A DNA stretch of 64,000 bases from NCBI GenBank assembly GCA_963819195.1, contig CAWFVL010000002.1:248001-312000 (forward strand). Direction: 5' to 3'. The notes beneath the pieces were generated by a model. It was not told the DNA's origin. It saw nothing but the letters and a program-made list of their open reading frames with translations, and searched no databases. Each line of letters starts with the position of its first letter. The first letter of the stretch is position 1. Below are positions 33,752-43,146 of the stretch, one piece after another. The translations under genes and the position numbers were made by a program. The DNA is from FEN-1191 sp963819195 (GTDB lineage Bacteria; Pseudomonadota; Gammaproteobacteria; Steroidobacterales; Steroidobacteraceae).

Positions 33752-34882
33752 TCAGCCTTTACGGAATGGCGCGTGTGCACCGGCGTCACTGGCATAGGCA
33801 TCGATGGCCTCGCCCTCGCGCGCGAGGTAGGCGCCAATCGCGCGGCGCAGCGGTGTATTGGCGATCCAGTGCGCCGACCAGGTGATGGCCGGCTCGAATC
33901 CGCGCGCGATCTTGTGCTCGCCCTGGGTGCCGGGCTCGAACCGCTGCAGTCCATGTTCGATGCAGTAGTCGATGCCTTGGTAGTAGCAGGTCTCAAAATG
34001 CAGGCTGTGGTAGGCCTCATCCGAGCCCCAATAGCGGCCGTACAGCGTATCCGCGGAACGGAAGAATACCGCCGCGGCCACCGGCTCGCCGCCGTAGACG
34101 GCAAGTTTCACGAAGAAATCGCTGCCGAGTGCGCGTGCCACGCGATTGAAAAAGCCACGATTCAGGTAGGGGGTGTGCCCATGCCGGATGAAAGTCAGCG
34201 CGTGAAAGGCGTAGATGCGTTCGAGCAGCGCATCGTCGAGCTGCGTGCCATCGAGCGTGCGAAACTCGATGCCCTGCTCGAGCACGCGGCGGCGTTCGCG
34301 GCGCGCCTTCTTGCGCTTCTCGGCGGAGAACGCATCGAGGAAGTCGGCAAAATCGCGATAGCCGCGGTTGTGCCACTGGAAATGGCAATCGCGCCGAAGC
34401 AGCCAGCCGGCCGCCGCGCATGCGCCGCGTCCGGCCTCATCGACGAACAGCGCGTGGGCCGAGGAGAGCCGCTCGGACTGGGCCCGCTCGCTTAAGGACG
34501 CGAGCAGTGCCGCGCGCAGCGGCTCTGCCGGGGAACCTGGACGGCATAGCAGTCGCGGGCCGGTGGCGGGAGTGAATGGGATGGCGCACACGAGTTTCGG
34601 GAAATACTCGAGCCCCTGCTGTTCGAACGCTCGCGCCCAGGCGAAGTCGAACACGAATTCTCCCCAGGAGTGCGCCTTCAGATACAACGGGGCTGCCGCG
34701 GCCAGGCCCTGCTCGTCGAACAGCGCCACATGCTGCGCGCTCCAGCCGGTTCCCGGGCTGGCGCAGCCGGTGTCCTCGAGCGCGCTCAGGAACTCGTGCC
34801 TCAGGAAGGGATTGTCGCCGGCCAGCGCGTTCCACTGCGCGGCAGTGACGTCGCGAATTCCCGTGAGATAGCGGCGCTGCAC
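33752..34882 (-). CDS. FemAB-like GNAT protein (DUF482)
   Basis: A 376-residue cytosolic protein of the DUF482/PF04339 family, a FemAB-like acyltransferase group. It begins NPFLRHEFLSALEDTGCASPGTGW, the family signature, and later has HWHN-type FQWHNRGYRDFADFLDAFSAEKRKKARRERR and PGTQGEHKIARGFEP near the end. The substrate is unknown; the family is sometimes linked to peptidoglycan or aminoacyl-tRNA dependent transfer because of its FemAB-like fold. Being in an operon with aat, another aminoacyl-tRNA transferase of GNAT fold, is a common arrangement. GTG start. Confidence 0.9.
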   Translation of the reverse strand: MQRRYLTGIRDVTAAQWNALAGDNPFLRHEFLSALEDTGCASPGTGWSAQHVALFDEQGLAAAAPLYLKAHSWGEFVFDFAWARAFEQQGLEYFPKLVCAIPFTPATGPRLLCRPGSPAEPLRAALLASLSERAQSERLSSAHALFVDEAGRGACAAAGWLLRRDCHFQWHNRGYRDFADFLDAFSAEKRKKARRERRRVLEQGIEFRTLDGTQLDDALLERIYAFHALTFIRHGHTPYLNRGFFNRVARALGSDFFVKLAVYGGEPVAAAVFFRSADTLYGRYWGSDEAYHSLHFETCYYQGIDYCIEHGLQRFEPGTQGEHKIARGFEPAITWSAHWIANTPLRRAIGAYLAREGEAIDAYASDAGAHAPFRKG

Positions 34883-34896
34883 CGGGTGCTGGGCCC

Positions 34897-35862
34897 CTAT
34901 GCCGCTAGGGTCTTTAACTGCTCGAGATAACGGTCCGCATCCAGTGCCGCCATGCAGCCTGAGCCCGCGGACGTGATCGCCTGGCGGTAGACGTGATCGG
35001 CCACGTCGCCGGCGGCGAACACCCCGGGCACGCTGGTGGCGGTGGCCTCGCCCTCGCTGCCGCCGCGGACACGTATATAGCCGCCCCGCATGTCGAGCTG
35101 GCCTTCGAACAGGCTGGTGTTGGGCGTGTGGCCGATGGCGATGAAGACGCCGGTGACCGCAATGTCGCGCAGCGCCTCATTCGCTGTGGAACGCAGGCGC
35201 AGCCCGGTGACCCCGGAGTCATCGCCGAGGACCTCATCGACGCTGTGATGCCAGACGAAGCTCATTTTGCCCTCCTGCTCGCGCTGCATGAGCCGGTCCT
35301 GCAGGATTTTTTCCGCGCGCAGCCGGTCGCGGCGATGGACCAGGGTCACGTGCGCGCACATATTCGACAGGTACAGCGCTTCTTCGACGGCGGTGTTGCC
35401 GCCGCCAATCACGGCGACGCGATGGCCGCGAAAGAAAAAGCCGTCGCAGGTGGCACAGGCGGAAACACCGCGGCCGCGGAACTTATCCTCCGAGGGCAAT
35501 CCCAGGTACCGGGCCGAAGCGCCGGTGGCGATGATCAGCGCGTCGCAGCTGTAGCTGGAGCGCTCGCCGCGCAGGTGAAAGGGTCGCGTTCCAAGCGTGG
35601 CGCTCTCGATGTGATCGTTGACAAGCTCGGTGGCGAACCGTTCGGCGTGCGCGCGCATGCGCTCCATCAGCGCCGGGCCCTGCAGCCCCTCGACATCGCC
35701 CGGCCAGTTATCCACCTCGGTCGTGGTCATGAGTTGTCCGCCCTGTTCCAGGCCCGTGATCAGCATAGGCTTGAGGTTGGCACGCGCCGCATAGACCGCG
35801 GCGGTATAGCCGGCGGGACCCGAGCCGAGGATGATCAGGGGACGGTGAATCGGCGCGCTCAT
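34897..35862 (-). CDS. trxB: Thioredoxin reductase
   Basis: A 321-residue flavoenzyme that reduces thioredoxin with NADPH. It has the FAD-binding ILGSGPAGYTAAVYAARA at the N-terminus, the redox motif CATC near residue 135 (SACATCDG), the NADPH site VIGGGNTAVEEALYL and the second FAD motif GVFAAGDVADHVYRQ. Length equals the E. coli enzyme (321). The ATG at 35862 is preceded by GGAG at suitable distance. It is divergent from ftsK with a 65-base intergenic region, the same neighbour as in many gammaproteobacteria. Confidence 0.97.
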   Translation of the reverse strand: MSAPIHRPLIILGSGPAGYTAAVYAARANLKPMLITGLEQGGQLMTTTEVDNWPGDVEGLQGPALMERMRAHAERFATELVNDHIESATLGTRPFHLRGERSSYSCDALIIATGASARYLGLPSEDKFRGRGVSACATCDGFFFRGHRVAVIGGGNTAVEEALYLSNMCAHVTLVHRRDRLRAEKILQDRLMQREQEGKMSFVWHHSVDEVLGDDSGVTGLRLRSTANEALRDIAVTGVFIAIGHTPNTSLFEGQLDMRGGYIRVRGGSEGEATATSVPGVFAAGDVADHVYRQAITSAGSGCMAALDADRYLEQLKTLAA

Positions 35863-35927
35863 CGGAACTCCATCGGATGCAATACCACATCCTAATATCC
35901 TCGAGCGGGGAGCGGTATCATGCACGT

Positions 35928-38255
35928 ATGGCTGAATCCACCGCTTCGAACCGGATCTCACTGCGATTCTCCGCCGCGGTCGCGCGCGGCCTGCGCGAGA
36001 GCGGCGCCATTGTGCTCGTGGTGCTCGCGCTGGTGCTGCTGGTCGCGCTGCTGAGCTTCAATCCGCACGATCCCGGCTTCTCGTTTACCGGCGAGGGCGG
36101 GCGGGTGCACAACCGCATCGGCCCGGTCGGTGCCTGGTTTGCCGACGCGCTGTACTTCCTGTTCGGCCGGCCAGCCTACCTGCTGCCGGCAATTCTCGGC
36201 GTCGCCTCCTGGCACGTGATGCGCCCGCCAGGTCCCTCGGCGCAGGAATCCCACCTGAATCTTGCCGTGCGCGTGGCCGGCTTCCTGACGGTGCTGGTGG
36301 CCAGCTGTGCGCTGGCGGCACTGCATTGGAGTCCGGGCGTGCTGCCCCAGGGCGCCGGCGGAGTCGTGGGCAGCGCCGCGGGCGGCGCGCTCGCCGGAGG
36401 TCTGCAGCTGCTCGGCGCCACGCTGCTGCTGCTGGCCGCGTGGCTCGCCGGCGCCGCGGTGGCTTTCGGCGTGTCCTGGTTCGCGGTCATGGATCGCGTG
36501 GGCGCCTGGACCTGGCAGGGCGCGCACCTGTTGCGCGAGCGTTTCTTCACCGCGCGCGAGGTCAACACCGGACGCACCGCCAAGCTCGAGCGCAAAGAAG
36601 CGCTGCAGGCCGAGCACAAGCGCGCCACACCGCGCATCGCACCGCGGATCGAGGCGCCGGCGCCGGCGCCGCCCAAGAGCGAGCGTGCAGAGAAGGAACG
36701 GCAGGTGCCGCTGTTCGACCCGCCGGCCGCGCGGGAGCTGCCGCCGCTTGATCTGCTCGACGACCCGGGGATTCACGAGCCCTCGTATTCATCCGAGGCA
36801 CTCGAGGCCATGTCGCGGCTGGTGGAACTGAAGCTCAAGGATTTTGGCGTCGAGGTGGACGTGGTGGCGGTGCATCCGGGGCCGGTGATCACGCGCTTCG
36901 AAATGCGCCCGGCGCCCGGCGTCAAGGCCAGCCAGATCACTGCGCTGTCAAAGGACCTTGCCCGCGCGCTCTCCACGATCAGCGTGCGAGTGGTCGAAGT
37001 CATTCCCGGCAAATCGGTCATGGGCCTGGAGATTCCGAACGAGAAACGCGAGGTGGTGACCCTCGGGGAGATCATCCGCTCCAAGGCCTACGAGGATGTG
37101 GCCTCGCCGCTGGCGCTGGCGCTGGGCAAGGATATTGGCGGCTTGCCGATGGTCGCGGACCTGGCGCGCATGCCACATCTGCTGATCGCGGGCACCACCG
37201 GTTCAGGCAAGTCCGTGGCCATCAACGCCATGGTCCTGAGCCTGCTCTACAAGTCCACCGCCGAGCACGTGCGCCTGATCATGATCGATCCGAAGATGCT
37301 CGAGCTGTCGGTGTACGAGGGTATCCCGCATCTGCTCTCGCCGGTGGTCACGGACATGAAGCAGGCGGCCAACGCCTTGCGCTGGTGCGTAGCGGAAATG
37401 GAACGGCGCTATCAGCTCATGTCGGCACTCGGCGTGCGCAATATTGCCGGTTACAACCGGCGCGTGAAGGATTCCATCGCCGACAAGAAGCCCATTCTCG
37501 ACCCGGTGATGCTGCAGCGTGCGGCCAATGATCCGAGTATCGATCAGAGCGCGATTCCCAACCTCGAACCATTGCCGTTCGTGGTGGTGATCATCGATGA
37601 ACTGGCCGACATGATGATGATCGTCGGCAAGAAGGTCGAGGAGCTGATCGCGCGGCTGGCCCAGAAGGCGCGTGCATCGGGCATTCACCTGGTATTGGCG
37701 ACGCAGCGTCCCTCGGTGGACGTGATCACGGGGCTCATCAAGGCCAACATTCCGACGCGCATCGCCTTCCAGGTGTCGGCCAAAGTTGATTCGCGCACGA
37801 TCCTCGACCAGATGGGCGCCGAGTCGCTGCTCGGCCATGGCGACATGCTCTACCTGCCGCCGGGCACTTCCATGCCCACGCGCGTGCACGGAGCGTTCGT
37901 GTCCGATGCGGAAGTGCATCGCGTGGTCGAGGCGCTGAAGAAATCGGCAGCGCCCAATTACATCGAGGAAGTGCTGCGCGGCCCCTCGACCCCGATTGCC
38001 GGGATAGCGGGCGAGGAGGAGGAATTCGGCGCGGTCAGTGCGGGCGACCCGGAACAGGATCCGCTCTACGATGAGGCGGTGCGCATCGTCACTGCAGAGC
38101 GCAAGCCCTCGATTTCCTACGTGCAGCGACGCCTGAAGATCGGCTACAACCGCGCGGCGCGCATGCTCGAGGCCATGGAAATGGCAGGTATCGTCGGGCC
38201 GCTTCAGACCAATGGCGCGCGCGAAGTGCTGGCGCCGGCGCCGGCCGGCGAGTGA
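35928..38255 (+). CDS. ftsK: DNA translocase FtsK
   Basis: A 775-residue septal DNA pump that clears chromosome ends at division and activates XerCD. There are four to five N-terminal membrane helices (residues 20-190), a short linker with charged and Pro-rich stretches, the motor with Walker A GTTGSGKSVAINAM near residue 422 and Walker B VVIIDELADMMM, and a C-terminal gamma domain (ISYVQRRLKIGYNRAARMLE) that reads orientation sequences. The linker is much shorter than in E. coli (1329 residues). The ATG at 35928 has a GGGGAG sequence upstream. It overlaps lolA by four bases. Confidence 0.97.
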   Translation: MAESTASNRISLRFSAAVARGLRESGAIVLVVLALVLLVALLSFNPHDPGFSFTGEGGRVHNRIGPVGAWFADALYFLFGRPAYLLPAILGVASWHVMRPPGPSAQESHLNLAVRVAGFLTVLVASCALAALHWSPGVLPQGAGGVVGSAAGGALAGGLQLLGATLLLLAAWLAGAAVAFGVSWFAVMDRVGAWTWQGAHLLRERFFTAREVNTGRTAKLERKEALQAEHKRATPRIAPRIEAPAPAPPKSERAEKERQVPLFDPPAARELPPLDLLDDPGIHEPSYSSEALEAMSRLVELKLKDFGVEVDVVAVHPGPVITRFEMRPAPGVKASQITALSKDLARALSTISVRVVEVIPGKSVMGLEIPNEKREVVTLGEIIRSKAYEDVASPLALALGKDIGGLPMVADLARMPHLLIAGTTGSGKSVAINAMVLSLLYKSTAEHVRLIMIDPKMLELSVYEGIPHLLSPVVTDMKQAANALRWCVAEMERRYQLMSALGVRNIAGYNRRVKDSIADKKPILDPVMLQRAANDPSIDQSAIPNLEPLPFVVVIIDELADMMMIVGKKVEELIARLAQKARASGIHLVLATQRPSVDVITGLIKANIPTRIAFQVSAKVDSRTILDQMGAESLLGHGDMLYLPPGTSMPTRVHGAFVSDAEVHRVVEALKKSAAPNYIEEVLRGPSTPIAGIAGEEEEFGAVSAGDPEQDPLYDEAVRIVTAERKPSISYVQRRLKIGYNRAARMLEAMEMAGIVGPLQTNGAREVLAPAPAGE

Positions 38256-38917
38256 CGCGCATCAGCCGCAATGGCCGCATCAGCCTCGGTGCGGTCGTAC
38301 TGTGCGCGGCGATGCTCTGCCGCGGTGCTGACCCGGGGGCCAACGCGCTCGACCGCTTCCTGACCGGCCTCAATACCCTGAGCGCCGACTTCACGCAGAC
38401 CGTGACCGATAGCCATGGCGAGGCTGCCGGCGCCGGATCAGGACGGCTGCTGGTGCAACGGCCCGGCAAATTTCGCTGGGACTACACTCCCGGCGAGGCG
38501 GGCGCGCACGGCAGCGGCCAGCTGCTGGTGGCCGACGGTAAGAACCTCTGGTTCTACGATCGCGAACTGGCGCAGGTGACCGTCAAGCCCGTCGAAGCGG
38601 CGTTGTCGGCCACGCCGATCGTGCTGCTGTCCGGATCGGTGGCACAACTGCACGACACCTTCGAGATCTCGGCGGCCGCGGCCCACGACGGCATGGACTG
38701 GGTCGAGGTCAAGCCACGCAGCACGGAAGCGGATTTCAATCACGCCGAACTTGGGTTCACGGCCGGCAAGCTGGTCCGCATGGTCGTCAACGATCGCCTC
38801 GGACAGACCGTGCAGCTGGATTTCCAGCACAGCGAGCGCAATGCCCGTGTCGATGCCGATGCGCTGCGCTTCAAGCCGCCCGCGGGGGTCGATGTCATCG
38901 GCGCGCCGCAAGGCTGA
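38252..38917 (+). CDS. lolA: Outer-membrane lipoprotein carrier LolA
   Basis: A 221-residue periplasmic chaperone that carries lipoproteins from LolCDE to the outer membrane. The signal peptide ends near residue 25. Diagnostic segments are LNTLSADFTQTV, GRLLVQRPGKFRWDYTPG, DGKNLWFYDRELAQVTVKP and LVRMVVNDRLGQTVQLDF. The start GTG overlaps the ftsK stop (GTGA), implying coupled translation. rarA follows after eight bases. The order ftsK-lolA-rarA-serS is the standard one. Confidence 0.95.
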   Translation: MTRISRNGRISLGAVVLCAAMLCRGADPGANALDRFLTGLNTLSADFTQTVTDSHGEAAGAGSGRLLVQRPGKFRWDYTPGEAGAHGSGQLLVADGKNLWFYDRELAQVTVKPVEAALSATPIVLLSGSVAQLHDTFEISAAAAHDGMDWVEVKPRSTEADFNHAELGFTAGKLVRMVVNDRLGQTVQLDFQHSERNARVDADALRFKPPAGVDVIGAPQG

Positions 38918-38925
38918 ATTCGATC

Positions 38926-40266
38926 ATGGCCCGTCGCAACACCATGCAGCCCTCGCTCCTCGGCAATGATCGACGCCGCGATCTGCGGCCGCTCGCGGAC
39001 CGGATGCGCCCGACGCAACTTTCGGAGTACATCGGGCAGTCGCACATACTCGCCCCGGGAAAGCCGCTCTACGAAGCGATCCAGTCGGGCCAGCTGCATT
39101 CGATGATTCTCTGGGGTCCTCCCGGAACCGGCAAGACCACGCTGGCGCGACTCATCGCCGAAGGATCGCACGCACAGCTCATTGCCCTATCGGCGGTACA
39201 GGCCGGTATCAAGGAGGTGCGGGAAGCGGTCGAGCAGGCGAAGCAGACCGCCGCCGGCGGCGCGGCCACGATACTGTTCCTGGATGAAGTGCATCGCTTC
39301 AACAAGGCGCAGCAGGACGCATTCCTGCCGCACGTGGAGGATGGCACGCTGACTTTCATCGGCGCCACCACCGAGAATCCCTCCTTCGAAATCGTCGGCG
39401 CGCTGCTCTCCCGGGCCCGCGTCTACGTGCTCAAATCACTCAGTGTCGAAGAATTGCAAACCCTGCTGCAAACCGCACTCACCGATGTGGAGCGCGGGCT
39501 CGGTGCCCAGGCGCTCACCATCGAGCCCGCGGCACTGGAACTGCTCGCGCGCGCGGGTGATGGCGATGCGCGCCGCGCGCTCAACATGCTCGAGCTGGCA
39601 GCGGGCGTAGCCGTGGCCAGCGGCGGCGGCAACATCAGCACCGCGCTGGCGCAGGAAATCGCGAGCGGCGGTCGTCGCCGATTCGACAAGGGCGGCGAGC
39701 AGTTCTACGACCAGATCTCAGCGCTGCACAAGGCCGTTCGTGGCACCGATCCCGATGCGGCGCTGTACTGGCTGGCGCGCATGCTCGATGGCGGCTGCGA
39801 TCCGCACTTCCTGGCCCGCCGCATCACGCGCATGGCCAGTGAGGACATCGGGCTCGCCGATCCGCGCGCGCTGCAGATCGCGCTGGATGCCTGGCAGAGC
39901 TACGAACGCCTGGGCAGCCCCGAGGGTGAGCTGGCATTGGCCGAGGCCGTCGTCTATCTGGCCGTGGCGGCCAAGAGCAACGCCGTCTACAGCGCCTGGG
40001 GGGAGGCGCAGAAGGATGTCGAGGCCTTCGGTTCGCTCGAGGTGCCGCTGCGCCTGCGCAATGCGCCGACCCGCCTGATGAAGGATCTGGGCTACGGCAG
40101 CGGTTACCGCTACGCGCACGATGAGCCCGAAGCCTACGCCGCCGGCGAGCGCTACTTTCCCGATGACATGCCCGATCGCCGCTATTATCATCCGGCGCCG
40201 CGCGGCCTGGAGCAACGCATTGGCGAAGCGCTCGAGCGGCTGCGTTCACGCGACGAGAAATCATGA
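38926..40266 (+). CDS. rarA: Replication-associated recombination protein RarA
   Basis: A 446-residue AAA+ ATPase (also MgsA) that acts at stalled forks with SSB. It shows Walker A GPPGTGKTTLARL, LFLDEVHRFNKAQQDAFLP, a sensor in FIGATTENPSFE, an arginine finger in SRARVYVL and the tetramerisation region with HYDQISALHKAVRG-type FYDQISALHKAVRGTDPDAALYW. Length matches the E. coli protein (447). Its stop overlaps the serS start by four bases. Confidence 0.97.
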   Translation: MARRNTMQPSLLGNDRRRDLRPLADRMRPTQLSEYIGQSHILAPGKPLYEAIQSGQLHSMILWGPPGTGKTTLARLIAEGSHAQLIALSAVQAGIKEVREAVEQAKQTAAGGAATILFLDEVHRFNKAQQDAFLPHVEDGTLTFIGATTENPSFEIVGALLSRARVYVLKSLSVEELQTLLQTALTDVERGLGAQALTIEPAALELLARAGDGDARRALNMLELAAGVAVASGGGNISTALAQEIASGGRRRFDKGGEQFYDQISALHKAVRGTDPDAALYWLARMLDGGCDPHFLARRITRMASEDIGLADPRALQIALDAWQSYERLGSPEGELALAEAVVYLAVAAKSNAVYSAWGEAQKDVEAFGSLEVPLRLRNAPTRLMKDLGYGSGYRYAHDEPEAYAAGERYFPDDMPDRRYYHPAPRGLEQRIGEALERLRSRDEKS

Positions 40267-41540
40267 TCGATCCGAAATTACTGCGTTCGTCCACCGAAGA
40301 GGTCGCGCGCAATCTCGCGCGGCGCGGCTATCGCCTGGACGTGCAGGCGCTGCAGCAACTCGAGGAGCGTCGCCGGCACTGGCAGATCGAGACCGATCGC
40401 TTGCGCGCCGCGCGCAACAGCCACGCGAAGGCTGTCGGCCAGGCGCGCGGCCGCGGCGAAGATATCGCGCCCCTCATGCAGGCCGGCGAGAATCTCGCGC
40501 AACAGCTGGCCGGCGCCGACGCGCAGCTGATCGACGTCCAATCGGCACTCGAGCGCTGGCAGCTGGACCTGCCGAATCTATTGCATGAGTCGGTACCCGA
40601 TGGCAGCGATGAGTCGGCAAATGTCGAAGTCGCGCGTCACGGCGAACCGCGGCAGTTTGGATTCGAGCCGCGCGACCACGTTGCGCTCGGTGAAGGACTG
40701 GCGCTGCTGGATTTCGAGGCCGCCAGCCGCATATCCGGTGCGCGCTTCGCGGTCATGCGCGGATCGCTGGCGCGCCTGCAGCGTGCATTGGCGCAGTTCA
40801 TGCTCGAACTGCACACGCGTGAGCACGGCTACACCGAAATCTATGCGCCGTACCTCGTGGGAGCACACGCGCTGACAGGCACCGGGCAGCTGCCGAAATT
40901 CGAGCAGGATCTGTTCGCGGTGCGAGGCGAGCAGTCGTTTTACCTCATTCCCACTGCGGAAGTGCCGCTGACCAACCTGGTGCGCGAGCAGATCCTCGAG
41001 GACTCGGCGTTGCCGCTGAAGTTTGTGGCCCAGTCGCCGTGCTTCAGGTCCGAAGCAGGCGCCGCAGGCCGCGATACACGCGGCATGATCCGGCAGCACC
41101 AGTTCGAGAAAGTCGAGCTGGTGCAGATCGTGCGGCCCGCGGATTCGTATGCAGCGCTGGAATCGCTGCGCGGTCACGCCGAGCAGGTGCTGCGCCGGCT
41201 CGAACTGCCTTACCGCACCGTAGCGCTTTGTGGCGGCGATGTCGGCTTCGCCAGTGCCAAGACCTACGATTTGGAAGTCTGGCTGCCCTCGCAGCGCAAG
41301 TACCGGGAGATCTCATCATGCAGCAACTGCGAGGCCTTCCAGGCGCGTCGCATGCAGGCCCGCTGGCGCAATCCTGCGAGCGGTAAGCCTGAGCCCCTGC
41401 ATACCCTTAATGGCTCGGGCGTCGCGGTCGGTCGTGCGCTGATCGCCGTGCTCGAGAACTACCAGAATGAGGATGGCAGTATCACGGTGCCGGCCGTGCT
41501 CGAGCCGTACATGGGTGGGGTGACGCGCATCGCCAGCTGA
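40263..41540 (+). CDS. serS: Seryl-tRNA synthetase
   Basis: A 425-residue class II synthetase that charges tRNA-Ser. The N-terminal long coiled-coil arm (residues 30-105) that grips the tRNA is visible, then motif 2 FRSEAGAAGRDTRGMIRQHQFEKVE and motif 3 GSGVAVGRALIAVLENYQ. The start ATG overlaps the rarA stop (ATGA). Its substrate tRNA-Ser(UGA) is encoded further on in this window. After the stop comes a 133-base gap with an AT-rich palindrome. Confidence 0.98.
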   Translation: MIDPKLLRSSTEEVARNLARRGYRLDVQALQQLEERRRHWQIETDRLRAARNSHAKAVGQARGRGEDIAPLMQAGENLAQQLAGADAQLIDVQSALERWQLDLPNLLHESVPDGSDESANVEVARHGEPRQFGFEPRDHVALGEGLALLDFEAASRISGARFAVMRGSLARLQRALAQFMLELHTREHGYTEIYAPYLVGAHALTGTGQLPKFEQDLFAVRGEQSFYLIPTAEVPLTNLVREQILEDSALPLKFVAQSPCFRSEAGAAGRDTRGMIRQHQFEKVELVQIVRPADSYAALESLRGHAEQVLRRLELPYRTVALCGGDVGFASAKTYDLEVWLPSQRKYREISSCSNCEAFQARRMQARWRNPASGKPEPLHTLNGSGVAVGRALIAVLENYQNEDGSITVPAVLEPYMGGVTRIAS

Positions 41541-41586
41541 GCGCCGGTCGGCGGATGCAAGCGAGTGCTATGCAGAGAGTGAGCGT

Positions 41587-41609
41587 TTTATTTTCGTGAT
41601 GAAAATAAA
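41587..41609. other. AT-rich perfect palindrome
   Basis: Nine bases (tttattttc) and their exact complement around a five-base loop, in a GC-rich setting, between serS and the symporter. It could end the serS transcript or be an operator for the symporter; the T-run on neither side follows directly after the stem. Confidence 0.55.
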
Positions 41610-41673
41610 CCTCTCAGTCTCTATATGCGCCATCCCGAAACCACACGCCAGCGGCAAAGCTGACAGACTCACG

Positions 41674-42900
41674 ATGATGCCGAAGCTCCCCGGACTACCC
41701 GTACAAATCGCGATTGCCCTGATGCTTGGCGCGCTCATCGGCTGGGCATGGCCCGCCGTCGGAGTGTCACTGCAGCCGCTGGGAATGGCGTTCATCGCGG
41801 CCGTGAAGATGGTCGTCATTCCGCTGGTGTTCTGCGCCGTGACGCTCGGCACGCTCAAGATGGGGTTGGACACACCGCGGCTGGGACGCATGGCGCTGGT
41901 GGCTTTCGGCTGGTTCTATCTGGCAGGCGCAATCGCGATTGCGATCGGACTATCCCTCGACGCGCTGTTCCATCCCGGCCGGGGCATTTCCATTCCCGCG
42001 GGGTCCGAGGCGGTTGGCCAGGTGAGCGCGACGATCAATTGGACGCAGTTCCTGCTCGACCTGATCCCGAGCAATGTGATCGCCGCCATGGCGCAGCAGA
42101 GAGTGTTGCCGACCCTGATCTTCGCGACGCTGTTTGGGTTCGGTCTGGCCAGCCTCGGGGCCGCGCGAGCCAGGCCGATGACGGACGTGCTCGACACGGT
42201 GCTGGCCGTGATGTTCCGCATCACTGGCTGGATCGTGGCGCTGGCGCCCGTCGCGGTGCTGGCGGTAGTCGCCAGTCTCGTGGCCACGCAAGGATCCGCG
42301 ACGCTATGGTCGCTCGCCAAACTGGTCGCAGTGATGTATCTGGGCTACGCGTCATTCGCACTGCTGTGCATCGCCGCGTTCGCACTGCTGGATCCGCGGC
42401 CCGTGCGCCTCGCGCGCGCCATGATCGCGCCCGCGCTGATCGGATTCATTACGCGCTCCTCGGAAACCGCGCTGCCGCTGCACATGGAGAAGCTCGAAGA
42501 GCACGGGCTCGATAACCGCACGGTGTCAGTGGTACTGCCACTGGGCTACAGCTTCAACCTGGATGGCTCGGCGCTGTACATCGGAGTTGCGACCACATTC
42601 ATCTGCGAGGCCTACGGGCTGCACCTGTCCTTCGGCCGCCTGCTGACCATCCTCGGGGCCGCGTTGCTGGCCAGCAAGGGTGTCGCGAATGTGCCTGCGG
42701 GCTCGCTGGTTGCCCTGTCCAGCGTGCTACTGGCGCTCGGATTGCCGGCAGACGCGCTGGCGCTGGTCGCCGGAGTCGACGTGTTCCTGGATATGGGACG
42801 AACTGGACTGAATGTCTTCGGCAATACGCTGGGGGTGCTGATCGTGCGGCGATTCGGGGAGCGACGATCTGACCTGCAGACTAGCCCTGCGGTGCGCTAA
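41674..42900 (+). CDS. Dicarboxylate/amino acid:cation symporter (DAACS family)
   Basis: A 408-residue transporter of the GltP/DctA fold, importing dicarboxylates or acidic amino acids with protons or sodium. The family motifs are present: the Ser-rich reentrant loop TRSSETALPLHMEKLEEHG, GYSFNLDGSALYIGVATTFICEAYG in the second reentrant region, and VDVFLDMGRTGLNVFGN, where RTGLN corresponds to the substrate-binding helix 8 motif. About eight hydrophobic segments. The ATG at 41674 is chosen because the first membrane helix follows directly and an upstream GTG falls inside the palindrome. Precise substrate unknown. No operon partner. Confidence 0.9.
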   Translation: MMPKLPGLPVQIAIALMLGALIGWAWPAVGVSLQPLGMAFIAAVKMVVIPLVFCAVTLGTLKMGLDTPRLGRMALVAFGWFYLAGAIAIAIGLSLDALFHPGRGISIPAGSEAVGQVSATINWTQFLLDLIPSNVIAAMAQQRVLPTLIFATLFGFGLASLGAARARPMTDVLDTVLAVMFRITGWIVALAPVAVLAVVASLVATQGSATLWSLAKLVAVMYLGYASFALLCIAAFALLDPRPVRLARAMIAPALIGFITRSSETALPLHMEKLEEHGLDNRTVSVVLPLGYSFNLDGSALYIGVATTFICEAYGLHLSFGRLLTILGAALLASKGVANVPAGSLVALSSVLLALGLPADALALVAGVDVFLDMGRTGLNVFGNTLGVLIVRRFGERRSDLQTSPAVR

Positions 42901-43146
42901 GGCTGCCGATTCGGCGAAAAGACTGGTTCTCGCGGATGGAGGGCAGCTCCTCGAACAGGGGAGTGATCTCATGCACGAACTTGCCTGCCTTCGGTATCGT
43001 CCATTTCGACTCCAGGTCAGCCGCCGTGCTGTTACTGCTCACCGACGCGCCGCGCCGGATCGTCGCCGGGCTGCGACGCTTTGCACCAATGCGGATTAGC
43101 GAGCATAACGTCCCGACTTCTAACACGGCAGGGCAGCGTCTACATT

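Noticed and set aside
42881..43126. An 81-residue minus-strand frame overlapping the end of the symporter gene
   Set aside because: No ribosome site, no motif and overlap with a clear gene; the gap 42901-43146 shows nothing else I can support.
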